Of a stretch of DNA of 40,820 nucleotides, positions 23,585 through 31,535 are shown piece after piece. The notes below the pieces were generated by a model. The model was not told where the DNA came from. It did no database searches and saw only the letters and a program-made list of their open reading frames with translations. The DNA comes from Bacteroidaceae bacterium (GTDB taxonomy: Bacteria; Bacteroidota; Bacteroidia; Bacteroidales; Bacteroidaceae). Location: the NCBI GenBank assembly GCA_017428785.1, contig JAFRQD010000044.1, positions 1 through 40,820 on the forward strand, written 5' to 3'. Numbering within the stretch: the first letter of the stretch is position 1; each line of letters begins with the position of its first letter. The position numbers were made by a program, and so were the translations under genes.

Positions 23585-23733
23585 TTTCAGACGCCTGCAG
23601 AGATGTTTCCTAACTTCACACGTGATGTTTGCTAAATTCACACGTCATGTTTGCTAAATTCACACGTGATGTTTGGCAAATTCACACGTGATGTTTAGCA
23701 ATTAGACATGTTATGTTTCGGCACATCACATTC
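23580..23733. repeat. 22-nt direct-repeat array, seven units (locus 3)
   Basis: The core GATGTTT, CATGTTT or TATGTTT starts at 23580 (as GATGATT), 23602, 23624, 23646, 23668, 23690 and 23712, exactly 22 nt apart. The unit is about TTCACACGTGATGTTTGCTAAA with a CACGTG palindrome. The first unit overlaps the rodA stop codon. No spacer variation of CRISPR type. Confidence 0.92.
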
Positions 23734-23791
23734 CATAAGACCCACTTTTTGCCATTTGTGGCGTCCAAAGCACAAAAAAGACGCGTTTTTC

Positions 23792-23822
23792 TTTGGAGCA
23801 AAAGTAAAAAATCGTATATTTG
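23792..23822 (+). promoter_or_regulatory. Bacteroidetes promoter of the fasciclin gene
   Basis: TTTG (23792-23795), a 19-nt spacer, TATATTTG (23815-23822): a full consensus match 47 nt before the ATG. Confidence 0.85.
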
Positions 23823-23869
23823 TGCGAAATATGCTAATAACTATTAAATATTTGCCTTAAACCTTTAAT

Positions 23870-26002
23870 ATGAAGAAATACCTTTTATCTGTGATCGCCA
23901 TTGTCGCTTTGGCTATGGCAAGTTGTACGGAGGATGTTGACACTTCCTCACGCTATGTCTTTAAGGAAGAGACTATTGCAGGCTACCTTGGCAAGCACGA
24001 CCAGTATAGCGAATATTACCGTCTGCTTGGAGAAGTAATGGTTAGCGGAATCAGCAAAACGAATGTGCGCCAGTTGCTATCAGCTCGTGGCCATTACACG
24101 ATATTTGCGCCTACGAACGATGCCATTCAGGAATACCTCGACTCGCTCGTCAAGACAGGCCTTATACCCGAAGCCTCATGGGATGCTTTCCCCAGCGAAC
24201 GCAAGCGAGACTCCATTTATCAAGTCATTGTCTTCAACAGCATCATCGACAGCGGCGACGACTTCAGCGAATACCAGATAAGCAGTTTCCCCGTCTCCAC
24301 CTCTACATCCAATACCGTAGAGATTCCCTTGGCCAACATGAACGACAGGAAGCTCGTAGTACAACGCTTCGAGAACTTCCCCGACAGCATCCTCATCAAC
24401 GACTGCTCCATTGACGTCAACAACCGCGACATCCTTTGCATCAACGGCGTAATACACGCTATGCACAACGTCATCTCGCCAAGCAACGACACAATGGACT
24501 ACCTGCTGAAGAGGTACATTGAGGACGAGAACTCCGGCTACGTCATCGCAGCCAAGATGATTCAAGCCTGTGGATTGCTTGACGAACTCTCAAAGAATCG
24601 CGACGAAGTATACGAGGATCTCTACCAGCAGGGCAAGATACCCGAGAAGAACGACGAAACCAAAGGAGAGACCGCAACATTCTGGACACCAGAGCATCGC
24701 TACTACGGTTTCACACTCTTTGCCGAGACGGATGCGTTCTGGACAGAAGCCATCGGGAAAGACGTCAAGGATATTACACTCGAAGACGTGATGAACTATC
24801 TCGACAGCGAAGGCGTCTATCCCGAACTGAAACGCGATAATGATTACAAGTCGGAAGACAATCTGCTCTATCAGTTCATCACATATCACCTTCTGCCCCA
24901 TCGGCTGAGTGTGAACACCCTGGTTTACCACTACAACGAGAAGGGCTTCGACATGAACCGCAAGATTCCATCTGTAGCAGTCATGGAGTTCTACACGACC
25001 ATGGGCAAGCGTCGCCTTCTGAAGATTTTCGAGAGCAAAGAGAGCGAAGGCGTCTATTTGAATCGCTTCCCCGTTCTCGACAACGAACGGCAAGGCACCT
25101 ATCAGGAAGTCTCGTGCGACCCCGACAAAGAAGGCATTAGGGTTGGCGAGCCCAACCTGGAAGGAGCAAACAACGTGCGCAACGGCATCATCTTCCCCAT
25201 CGACAAGTTGCTCTATTATAGCGATGACACGCGCAACAACCTGCAGAAGCAACGCATCCGCTGGAGCGTGCCAAGCATGTGGCCCGAGTTCATGAACAAT
25301 GACATACGATGCTCCGAGATTACCGACGAGAAGCACACAAATGTCTATATCCCCAATGACCAGGAATACAAATACCTCGAAGACGTGGACATCTCAAAAG
25401 ACACCAGATTCAATTACTGGACAGGACGAGGCAAAGGCTGGCAGAACATGCAAGGCGACGAAATGACCATCCGTGGACTCCTGGAATGCACCATGAAACT
25501 GCCGCCCGTACCGCGTCGCGGCACATACGAGATGCGATTCGCCATCCAGTGCGGCGGTACAATGCGCGGTATGGTACAGTTCTACTGGGGTTCCAACAAG
25601 AACAAACTTGCTGCCATGGGCATTCCTCTCGACCTTCGCCAGAGTGCCGACAACACCTTGCACACATCAAACGGCAATGTAAAGAGCGACATCGGCTTTG
25701 AGAAAGACACCAGAGACGACGATTACAACGCCGAGGTTGACAAGCGCATACGCAATAACGGCTTCATGAAAGGCTGCAACCAATACTGCGCAGGCGGCCC
25801 GGGCACAGCCACGACGATGCGTGCGTCTGATATCTGCTGCCGACGCATCATCCTGCGCCAAACGATGGATCCCGACGAGACTTACTACATCAAGTTCAAA
25901 ACTGTGATGGACGACGACACACGCTTCTTCTACATGGACTATCTGGAGTACTGCGCAAAGGATGTCTATGACAATCCCGAGAAGCCGGAGGACATCTGGT
26001 AA
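23870..26002 (+). CDS. Fasciclin-domain lipoprotein
   Basis: A 710-aa protein with a lipoprotein signal (MKKYLLSVIAIVALAMASC). Residues about 35-205 form a fasciclin domain (LLSARGHYTIFAPTNDAIQE, later INGVIHAMHNVISPS). A second, weaker FAS1-like half follows (FTLFAETDAFW, LLYQFITYHLLPHRL, GIIFPIDKLLYY). The last 250 residues (RGTYEMRFAIQCGGTMRGMV, IRNNGFMKGCNQYCAGGPG) look like the C-terminal domain often fused to fasciclin in Bacteroidetes surface lipoproteins (DUF5108-like). Probably an outer-membrane surface adhesion or glycan-related protein. It has its own promoter and a strong terminator, so it is monocistronic. Confidence 0.82.
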   Translation: MKKYLLSVIAIVALAMASCTEDVDTSSRYVFKEETIAGYLGKHDQYSEYYRLLGEVMVSGISKTNVRQLLSARGHYTIFAPTNDAIQEYLDSLVKTGLIPEASWDAFPSERKRDSIYQVIVFNSIIDSGDDFSEYQISSFPVSTSTSNTVEIPLANMNDRKLVVQRFENFPDSILINDCSIDVNNRDILCINGVIHAMHNVISPSNDTMDYLLKRYIEDENSGYVIAAKMIQACGLLDELSKNRDEVYEDLYQQGKIPEKNDETKGETATFWTPEHRYYGFTLFAETDAFWTEAIGKDVKDITLEDVMNYLDSEGVYPELKRDNDYKSEDNLLYQFITYHLLPHRLSVNTLVYHYNEKGFDMNRKIPSVAVMEFYTTMGKRRLLKIFESKESEGVYLNRFPVLDNERQGTYQEVSCDPDKEGIRVGEPNLEGANNVRNGIIFPIDKLLYYSDDTRNNLQKQRIRWSVPSMWPEFMNNDIRCSEITDEKHTNVYIPNDQEYKYLEDVDISKDTRFNYWTGRGKGWQNMQGDEMTIRGLLECTMKLPPVPRRGTYEMRFAIQCGGTMRGMVQFYWGSNKNKLAAMGIPLDLRQSADNTLHTSNGNVKSDIGFEKDTRDDDYNAEVDKRIRNNGFMKGCNQYCAGGPGTATTMRASDICCRRIILRQTMDPDETYYIKFKTVMDDDTRFFYMDYLEYCAKDVYDNPEKPEDIW

Positions 26003-26030
26003 ACAGAAACAAGCATCCGCATTCATAATT

Positions 26031-26068
26031 AAGGCACGCCCTTCAGTAGGAGCGTGCCTTTCTTTTTT
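26031..26068 (+). terminator. Rho-independent terminator after the fasciclin gene
   Basis: A perfect 9-bp stem AAGGCACGC (26031-26039) / GCGTGCCTT (26052-26060) followed by TCTTTTTT. Confidence 0.92.
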
Positions 26069-26295
26069 AGATTTATTGGTGTCCGACAAACGTGCTGCCA
26101 GTATTTATGTCATTATCTCAAGTTTCAGATGTTCTGCCGGGAAACGGCCTGCTCCGTCTGCGCCTGATTTAGCCGAAGAAAGGCGGAGCAGACCGAATTG
26201 ACCGGACAGCAATAATAAGAAAACAAATGCCTGACGCACAATTTATGTTGCCAACACTCTGCCTTCCCTAACGAGGCGCTCTTAATTCTCAATAC

Positions 26296-26385
26296 GCAGG
26301 CTGCGAATGCAGAAATGCAGGTTGCGGATAGTGATTTGCAGGCGGTGTTTGTGGATACGCAAGCTGCATATCAAGATTGTCGAAC
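26296..26385. repeat. Degenerate 21-nt direct-repeat array (locus 4)
   Basis: GCAGG or GCAAG starts recur at 26296, 26317, 26338 and 26359, exactly 21 nt apart, with cores such as GCAGGCTGCGAATGC and GCAGGCGGTGTTTGT. A further GCAGGCGG lies at 26404. It is a decayed relative of the other arrays. The rest of 26069-26502 shows only an 8-bp hairpin CTGCTCCG / CGGAGCAG (26149-26191) and no gene. Confidence 0.65.
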
Positions 26386-26502
26386 GAAGAAAAGGGGATG
26401 TCGGCAGGCGGAAACAAAAATTGCTGCCTGCAGGAAACCCATTAGCAGACAGCAATATTCGTTCTTGAAGGATGGGCTGTTGGTCATGCCTATCCCATGG
26501 AG

Positions 26503-28986
26503 TTACTTTTTTCTCTTCTTATGGAAAAGCTTTTTCCACCAGCTCCTTTTCTTCTTCTTGTTGCCGTAGCCATAGCCATAGCCGTAACCATAGCCGTAGC
26601 CATAACCGTAACCATAACCGTAGCCATAGCCGTAGCCATAGCCATATCTCTTGCTCTTGCCACGGCTATCGTTGATGACAATACAGAGATGGTTGAACTT
26701 CTTTTCCTGATGCAGTCGCTCCAGCTCGGGCAGATAGCGGCGGTCCACCTTCGTCTCGCGAAGGACGTAGATGGTGAGGTCCACGACACGATTGACGATA
26801 CCGGCATCGGCAACCACCTGTGCAGGCACATTGTCGATAACCACATAGTCGTAGCGTGTCTTGAGCTGCTCGATACACTGTTCCAGGCGGTTGCTCATCA
26901 GCAACTCCGTTGGGTTAGGAGCCACAACGCCCGCCGGCAAGATGTCCAGATTACACTTCTCGCTCTTAGGCACTATCAGGCTGAACACATCGTCGACAGC
27001 CTCGGAGAGGTAGGACGTAAGTCCCACGTTTCCGCTCACTTCTGCGAGACGGCTTCTGGTGCGCTTGCGGATATCGGCGTCTATCAGTATCACCTTCTTT
27101 CCCGTCAGTCCGAGCGTAGCGGCAAAGTTACCGCTGATGAACGTCTTGCCCTCGCCCGGCATTGTACTTGTGAGCATGATGACACGCGCATCCTTGTTGA
27201 TGAAGGGCATGTTGAAACGTATCAGTCGGAATGCCTCGGAGAGGATATCGTCCTTATCCTCCTCGACGACAATCTCCGAGTCACGGAGAGCGACATGACT
27301 GTGCGGCACTTCTCCGAGGATAGGAATGGTGGTGTATTTCTCCACATCCTTGCGCCCGTGCACCGTGGTGTCGAAGAGTTTCCTCAGCTGGAAGAAGAGG
27401 AAGGGCACGATGATGCCAATGCAAAGCGCGATAAACATGATGACCTTAGTGCGGGGGGCAATCGGCGAGCGGTTGCCGAAAGGCTGCTCCACGACGCGGA
27501 TGTTTGCCTCCGTGATGGCCAGCTGCAAGGCGGTCTCCTCACGCTTGTTCAACAGATAAGTGTAGAGCGTCTCCTTGATGGTTTGCTGACGGGCGATGTC
27601 AATCACCCTCTTTTCCTTCTGGGGCACGGAGTGAAGGCCTGCCGTAAGCCCGGCCTCTTCGCGCTTTGCCCTATCGACCTGCAGCTTGAGACTCGAGCTG
27701 TAGCCCTTGAGCGAAGCAAGTATGGCAGTACGCATCTGCTCGAGGTTCCTGTCAAGGTCGACAATAGTGGGACTGCTCTCCGAAGTGTTCTCCGCCAAAC
27801 GGTTGCGCTGCAGCATCATCTGGTTGTAGTTCGCAATCTGTGAGGTGATGCCCGGGTCGCTGATACCGCCCATTGTGGGGATGAGGTTGTTGCCTGCCGT
27901 AACGTTCTGCGAAAGGTAGTCGACAAGATACTGTACCATCGAGTACTGTGTCTCTGCCTGCACGGTACGCTGGCGGGCAGCGCTGCTCTGAGCAAGATAT
28001 GCATCGCTGCTTGCCTTAAGGTCAACCAGGCCGTTGCTCTGCTTGAACTCTGCCATCTGACCCTCCACCTCGCTCAGCTCTCTGTGAATCAGGCCGATTC
28101 GGTCCTCGATGAACTCAGAAGTACTCTTCGCTATCTGGTTCTTGTCGTCAATGATGCTTCGCTTATAAGCCTCGAGCAAGCCGCTGAGGATGTCGTCGGC
28201 TCGCTGGATATTGGTGTCCGTGCAAGTGATGCGCACAAGCGTACTCTCCTTGTCTATCTCGCCGCTGGAGACCTTATTGTACAGCATGATTGCGGCATTC
28301 TCCAGGCTGATGCGCTGAACATTGATGGTCTGGCCTACAAAGTCCTTAAGCTTCCCTTCCTGGGGAGTCGCCACGAAGTCGCCGAAAGGAGTCTTCACTA
28401 CCTTGCCCCACTCCACCTTAGCCGTGAAGTCAGATTCCGTCATGGGAACGCCGAATTTGGCCTCGGTGATGGTGCCGCCACGATTGCTGTCGATAGTGAA
28501 CATGAAGCTCGCAGGCACAGTATATTCCGTCATGAACTCGACGGAGAAGGGGCGGTCGTCGTAGAGGGAGACATTGCGGAGACCGGAACGTATGTTGTAC
28601 ATCACGTCGAGCTGCAAGTTCTTCGCCACCTCCTGAGCCAGCTGGAATGAATGGAGGATGTACACCTCGTTCTTGACGCTTGCTCCGGCAAGCACGCCAT
28701 TGAGCTGCATCAAGGCATCGGTGCTTATGGCGGAACGTCTGCCGCTGCTCTGGCCGTTATCGTCCTTGACAAGCATTACTGCCTGCCGCTGGTAGATGAA
28801 GGGTTTAGTGGCGAGATAAAGCCTTGCTACTGCCAGACAGATGATGACAGAAAGCAGGAACCAAACCCAATTGGCAAGGAAGGTGTCGAGAATGTCGCGC
28901 AAGGTGAGGGATTCATCAATACCTGTACCGGAAGCATTCTTCTGCTTGCGGTTGCGGACTGCTGTAGTATTGTTGGTTACTTCCAT
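26503..28986 (-). CDS. Wzc/GumC-like polysaccharide tyrosine autokinase with (YG)14 tail
   Basis: An 827-aa protein. The N-terminal Wzz-type region begins after helix FLANWVWFLLSVIICLAVAR; a long periplasmic coiled coil follows; the second membrane helix is VIMFIALCIGIIVPFLFF. The C-terminal BY-kinase has Walker A TSTMPGEGKTFISGNFA, Walker A' VILIDADIRKR and a Walker B-like YDYVVIDNVPA. It controls chain length and assembly of exopolysaccharide with the Wza-like protein encoded just upstream. The C-terminus is striking: 14 consecutive Tyr-Gly pairs, then a Lys/Arg/Trp tail (KKKKRSWWKKLFHKKRKK). BY-kinases autophosphorylate on a C-terminal Tyr cluster, so this is an unusually long one. Confidence 0.9.
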   Translation of the reverse strand: MEVTNNTTAVRNRKQKNASGTGIDESLTLRDILDTFLANWVWFLLSVIICLAVARLYLATKPFIYQRQAVMLVKDDNGQSSGRRSAISTDALMQLNGVLAGASVKNEVYILHSFQLAQEVAKNLQLDVMYNIRSGLRNVSLYDDRPFSVEFMTEYTVPASFMFTIDSNRGGTITEAKFGVPMTESDFTAKVEWGKVVKTPFGDFVATPQEGKLKDFVGQTINVQRISLENAAIMLYNKVSSGEIDKESTLVRITCTDTNIQRADDILSGLLEAYKRSIIDDKNQIAKSTSEFIEDRIGLIHRELSEVEGQMAEFKQSNGLVDLKASSDAYLAQSSAARQRTVQAETQYSMVQYLVDYLSQNVTAGNNLIPTMGGISDPGITSQIANYNQMMLQRNRLAENTSESSPTIVDLDRNLEQMRTAILASLKGYSSSLKLQVDRAKREEAGLTAGLHSVPQKEKRVIDIARQQTIKETLYTYLLNKREETALQLAITEANIRVVEQPFGNRSPIAPRTKVIMFIALCIGIIVPFLFFQLRKLFDTTVHGRKDVEKYTTIPILGEVPHSHVALRDSEIVVEEDKDDILSEAFRLIRFNMPFINKDARVIMLTSTMPGEGKTFISGNFAATLGLTGKKVILIDADIRKRTRSRLAEVSGNVGLTSYLSEAVDDVFSLIVPKSEKCNLDILPAGVVAPNPTELLMSNRLEQCIEQLKTRYDYVVIDNVPAQVVADAGIVNRVVDLTIYVLRETKVDRRYLPELERLHQEKKFNHLCIVINDSRGKSKRYGYGYGYGYGYGYGYGYGYGYGYGYGYGNKKKKRSWWKKLFHKKRKK
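26563..26646 (-). repeat. Hexanucleotide repeat encoding (Tyr-Gly)14
   Basis: Fourteen 6-nt units of TAYGGY type on the minus strand. Unit length is a multiple of three, so slippage changes the number of tyrosines without breaking the frame. Interspersed synonymous TAT/TAC and GGC/GGT limit slippage. Confidence 0.95.
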
Positions 28987-28992
28987 GCCATG

Positions 28993-29811
28993 TTACTTTT
29001 TGAGTGCGACAATTAGGGAAACGATGCTGACAATCATGCCGACAACCGTGCTACCGACCGACAGCCAAGTGTAGCTGGTGCTGCCCTTTACGCGCTGGCT
29101 CTTGTTGGGCTGCACATAGATGACATCGTTCTGCTGCAGATAGTAGGCGGGTGAGTTGAAGACCGCCTGATTGTCGAGCAGATTGACTTCGAAAGCTCTT
29201 CTCTGACCATTCTCCTCGCGAATGACCAGGACGTTGTTGCGATAGGCGCTGTTCGTCAGGTCGCCAGCTTTCCCAAGGGCTTCCAGAATCGTGAGGCGTT
29301 CGCCCTGATAGGTTTGGGTGCCGGGATTCTTCACGTCGCCCATCACAGTCACCTTGAAGCTCATTATCTTCGTATTGACGACTGCATCGTTGATGTAGCC
29401 CTCGTTGATCATGCGGTCCTGCACCATCTTCGATATCTCGTCAGTCGTCATGCCGCCCACGTGCAGCGTGCCGAAGATGGGGAACTCTATGTTCCCTTCC
29501 TTGTTGACCTTGAAGTATGAGACGCCAGAGGATACGTTGACCGTATTCGTTCCCGTCTGCGAGTTGTTGCCGCCGCCGATGAGCGTATTGTTGTTGAAGC
29601 GTTGAACAAGTTCCACATCCTTACTTGCTACGGAAATGGCAAGCTGGTCGTCGGGCTGCACCTGCAACTCGAAGTAGTCCTTTATATCCTGTGGCAATGC
29701 ATATTCCTGAGTGGCACCCTGCAGATATATCATCTTCTTGTTGGAAACGCAAGATGTTGCCAGCGCCATGCACAATGCACAGGTCAAAAGAGATAATGTT
29801 GTCCTTTTCAT
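28993..29811 (-). CDS. Wza-like polysaccharide export lipoprotein
   Basis: A 272-aa protein from the ATG at 29811 (MKRTTLSLLTCALCMALATS); longer upstream readings have no coding signature. The lipobox is LATSC at residues 18-22. The polysaccharide export domain starts YFELQVQPDDQLAISVASKD and includes GNIEFPIFGTLHVGGMTTDE. SLBB domain: VTVMGDVKNPGTQTYQGERL, TILEALGKAGDL, NDVIYVQPNK. A C-terminal membrane helix (SVGSTVVGMIVSIVSLIVAL) would span the outer membrane. It forms the export channel; the kinase gene follows after 6 nt, so both share one transcript. Confidence 0.92.
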   Translation of the reverse strand: MKRTTLSLLTCALCMALATSCVSNKKMIYLQGATQEYALPQDIKDYFELQVQPDDQLAISVASKDVELVQRFNNNTLIGGGNNSQTGTNTVNVSSGVSYFKVNKEGNIEFPIFGTLHVGGMTTDEISKMVQDRMINEGYINDAVVNTKIMSFKVTVMGDVKNPGTQTYQGERLTILEALGKAGDLTNSAYRNNVLVIREENGQRRAFEVNLLDNQAVFNSPAYYLQQNDVIYVQPNKSQRVKGSTSYTWLSVGSTVVGMIVSIVSLIVALKK

Positions 29812-29835
29812 TATATAATTAGATAGTTTTGTGCG

Positions 29836-29843
29836 CAAAATTA
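29836..29843 (-). promoter_or_regulatory. -7 box of the Wza/Wzc operon
   Basis: The minus strand reads TAATTTTG, an exact TAnnTTTG match 24 nt upstream of the start codon. No good TTTG box at 19 nt; a CAGGCGCCTG palindrome sits at about 29860-29869. Confidence 0.55.
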
Positions 29844-29960
29844 CTAAAAAAATATAAGACAGGCGCCTGATAGCGAAAAAAAAACCGCTTATTGTTGCAT
29901 TTATAACAGAGAAAAAGGTAACTTGCACCCAAATTCGGCACAAAACGCAACTTTGACTAT

Positions 29961-30488
29961 ATGAAAACGCTGTTATCGCTGCTACTTTTGCTCCTTGCCA
30001 CATGCTCTTTGCTCCTTGCTCAAGGGCAGGTTATTAAGGGCAATGCCTCCTATTATGCCGACAAATTTCATGGGCAACGAACAGCAAGTGGAGAGATTTA
30101 TAACAAGGACAGTATGACTTGCGCCCACCTTAAGTATCCTTTCGGCACGATACTGAAAGTGCGCAACCCGCTCAACGACAAGACCGTTTATGTGCGGGTG
30201 ACAGACCGAGGCCCGTATGTCAAGCACCGCATCATCGACCTGAGCCGTGCAGCGGCTCGAGAGCTGGACATCATCCGGGCTGGCTTCTCGATGGTGGAGA
30301 TAACGCCTTTCCTTCCAAACGAGGTGCCATTCCTTCCCGACGAGAACGGCCCGCTCGAACTGCCAGAGCTGGACCTGCTCTACATGCCTGCAGCCACGTT
30401 CCCTGTTCCTGCCTGGCAAAACGACACCATGAGAGTGACTGAACAGCTGAAGAAACTGACCTCGACTTGGAACCTCACGAGTCCTTGA
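29961..30488 (+). CDS. RlpA-like septal ring lytic transglycosylase family protein
   Basis: A 175-aa protein with a signal peptide (MKTLLSLLLLLLATCSLLLA). The double-psi beta-barrel domain spans about residues 27-115: GNASYYADKFHGQRTASGEI, FGTILKVRNPLNDKTVYVRV, TDRGPYVKHRIIDLSRAAAR. The last is the RlpA catalytic-site segment with Asp and His. There is no SPOR domain. It likely cleaves naked glycan strands or modulates cell-wall turnover. The signal peptide is encoded by a GCTCCTTGC / GCTCTTTGCTCCTTGC repeat, another case of repeat-derived coding sequence. Confidence 0.82.
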   Translation: MKTLLSLLLLLLATCSLLLAQGQVIKGNASYYADKFHGQRTASGEIYNKDSMTCAHLKYPFGTILKVRNPLNDKTVYVRVTDRGPYVKHRIIDLSRAAARELDIIRAGFSMVEITPFLPNEVPFLPDENGPLELPELDLLYMPAATFPVPAWQNDTMRVTEQLKKLTSTWNLTSP

Positions 30489-30562
30489 TTTCCAAGCACT
30501 GTGCTATATCTCCAACCACTTCATGTATGATATTTATCTTTACGGAATAACAGGAAGAGAGT

Positions 30563-31405
30563 ATGCTTCTGACGGTCATCATACCCGCTTATAAGACAGA
30601 ACTGACGTTGGACCGCTGCATAGAGAGCGTGCTGAGCCAGCAGGTGGAGGGCGGCATGGAGGTCATTCTTGTGGACGACGGCTCTCCGGACAACTGTCCT
30701 GCACTTTGCGACGCTTGGGCGGGGCGCGACTCTCGCATTCGTGTCGTGCATCAGCAGAACAGAGGCTTGGGTGCTGCTCGCAACGCCGGCCTCGACATTG
30801 CTACGGGAGACTATGTCACCTTCGTGGATAGCGATGACTATCTGGCTGCCGACACCTATCCGCACTTGCTGAAGCGCTTGGAGGAGCATCCTGAGGCCGA
30901 CATCCTGGAGTACGAGATAAAGCAGACGAAAGAAGGAGAAGAGGACCAGACCTTGACAGACAAGGTCTATCCCAATGCTCGCCAGTATTGGCTCCGGACG
31001 CGTGCCTGGTGGCACAGCTATGCCTGCAACAAGATTTATCGCCGCAAGCTCTTCGATGAAGTCCGCTATGCCGACGACCGCTTCTGCGAGGACATGCTGA
31101 TGCTTGTGCAACTGCTGGAGCGGCAACCCGTCGTAGCGACAGCACACATGGGGACATACGTGTATGTCTGGAACCAAGAGGGGCTCACGGCAAACATTAC
31201 GGCAAAGAAAGTCCGCCAGCTGTTGGAGACAATGCTCTACGCGAAGGACGTCATGCGCATGTCCGTTTTCACAAGAGGCGGCCTCGACTTCCTGCGTGCC
31301 ATGCTTTATCGTCAGATTGACTTATATCGTCTCTCCGGAGAGGTGTTGCTCCCTTGGCCGTTTGTTACGCTGATTTGCCGTCTGCATCGGCGTTTCAAGA
31401 GATAA
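30563..31405 (+). CDS. Family 2 glycosyltransferase
   Basis: A 280-aa protein, MLLTVIIPAYKTELTLDRCI. GT-A fold motifs: EVILVDDGSPDNCPAL for nucleotide binding, NRGLGAARNAGLDIATGDYV, FVDSDDYL (the DxD metal site), and the acceptor-side FCEDMLMLVQLLERQ. No membrane helix. Such enzymes add a sugar to a lipid- or protein-linked glycan; donor and acceptor are unknown. It lies close to the Wza/Wzc genes, on the opposite strand, and is followed by a large bidirectional terminator-like palindrome. Confidence 0.9.
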   Translation: MLLTVIIPAYKTELTLDRCIESVLSQQVEGGMEVILVDDGSPDNCPALCDAWAGRDSRIRVVHQQNRGLGAARNAGLDIATGDYVTFVDSDDYLAADTYPHLLKRLEEHPEADILEYEIKQTKEGEEDQTLTDKVYPNARQYWLRTRAWWHSYACNKIYRRKLFDEVRYADDRFCEDMLMLVQLLERQPVVATAHMGTYVYVWNQEGLTANITAKKVRQLLETMLYAKDVMRMSVFTRGGLDFLRAMLYRQIDLYRLSGEVLLPWPFVTLICRLHRRFKR

Positions 31406-31428
31406 GAAAATTCCCGCTGGAGGCGACA

Positions 31429-31518
31429 AAAAACGCCGCGTGCGGGGATTGCAAACGCCGCACGCGGAAATGACCAACGCCGCACGCGGAAATTGCAATC
31501 CCCGCACGCGGCGTTTTT
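31429..31518. terminator. 22-nt repeat array ending in 25-bp perfect inverted repeat; probable bidirectional terminator (locus 5)
   Basis: AACGCCGC cores at 31432, 31454 and 31476 are 22 nt apart, with a fourth unit at 31498. The first and last 25 nt (31429-31453 and 31494-31518, both with a run of five A or T at the outer edge) are exact reverse complements. It separates convergent glycosyltransferase and carB, and on each strand the stem ends in T5-6. Confidence 0.85.
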
Positions 31519-31535
31519 CAGCCCCCTACAGGGCA

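Noticed and set aside
23580-23733. Possible CRISPR array (also considered at 31429 and 40421)
   Set aside because: Units abut with no unique spacers of 25-40 nt; the whole 22-nt unit repeats. No cas genes in the window.
26503-31405. A full capsule biosynthesis locus
   Set aside because: Only the Wza/Wzc-type pair and a single glycosyltransferase on the opposite strand are present; no polymerase, flippase or initiating transferase in the window.
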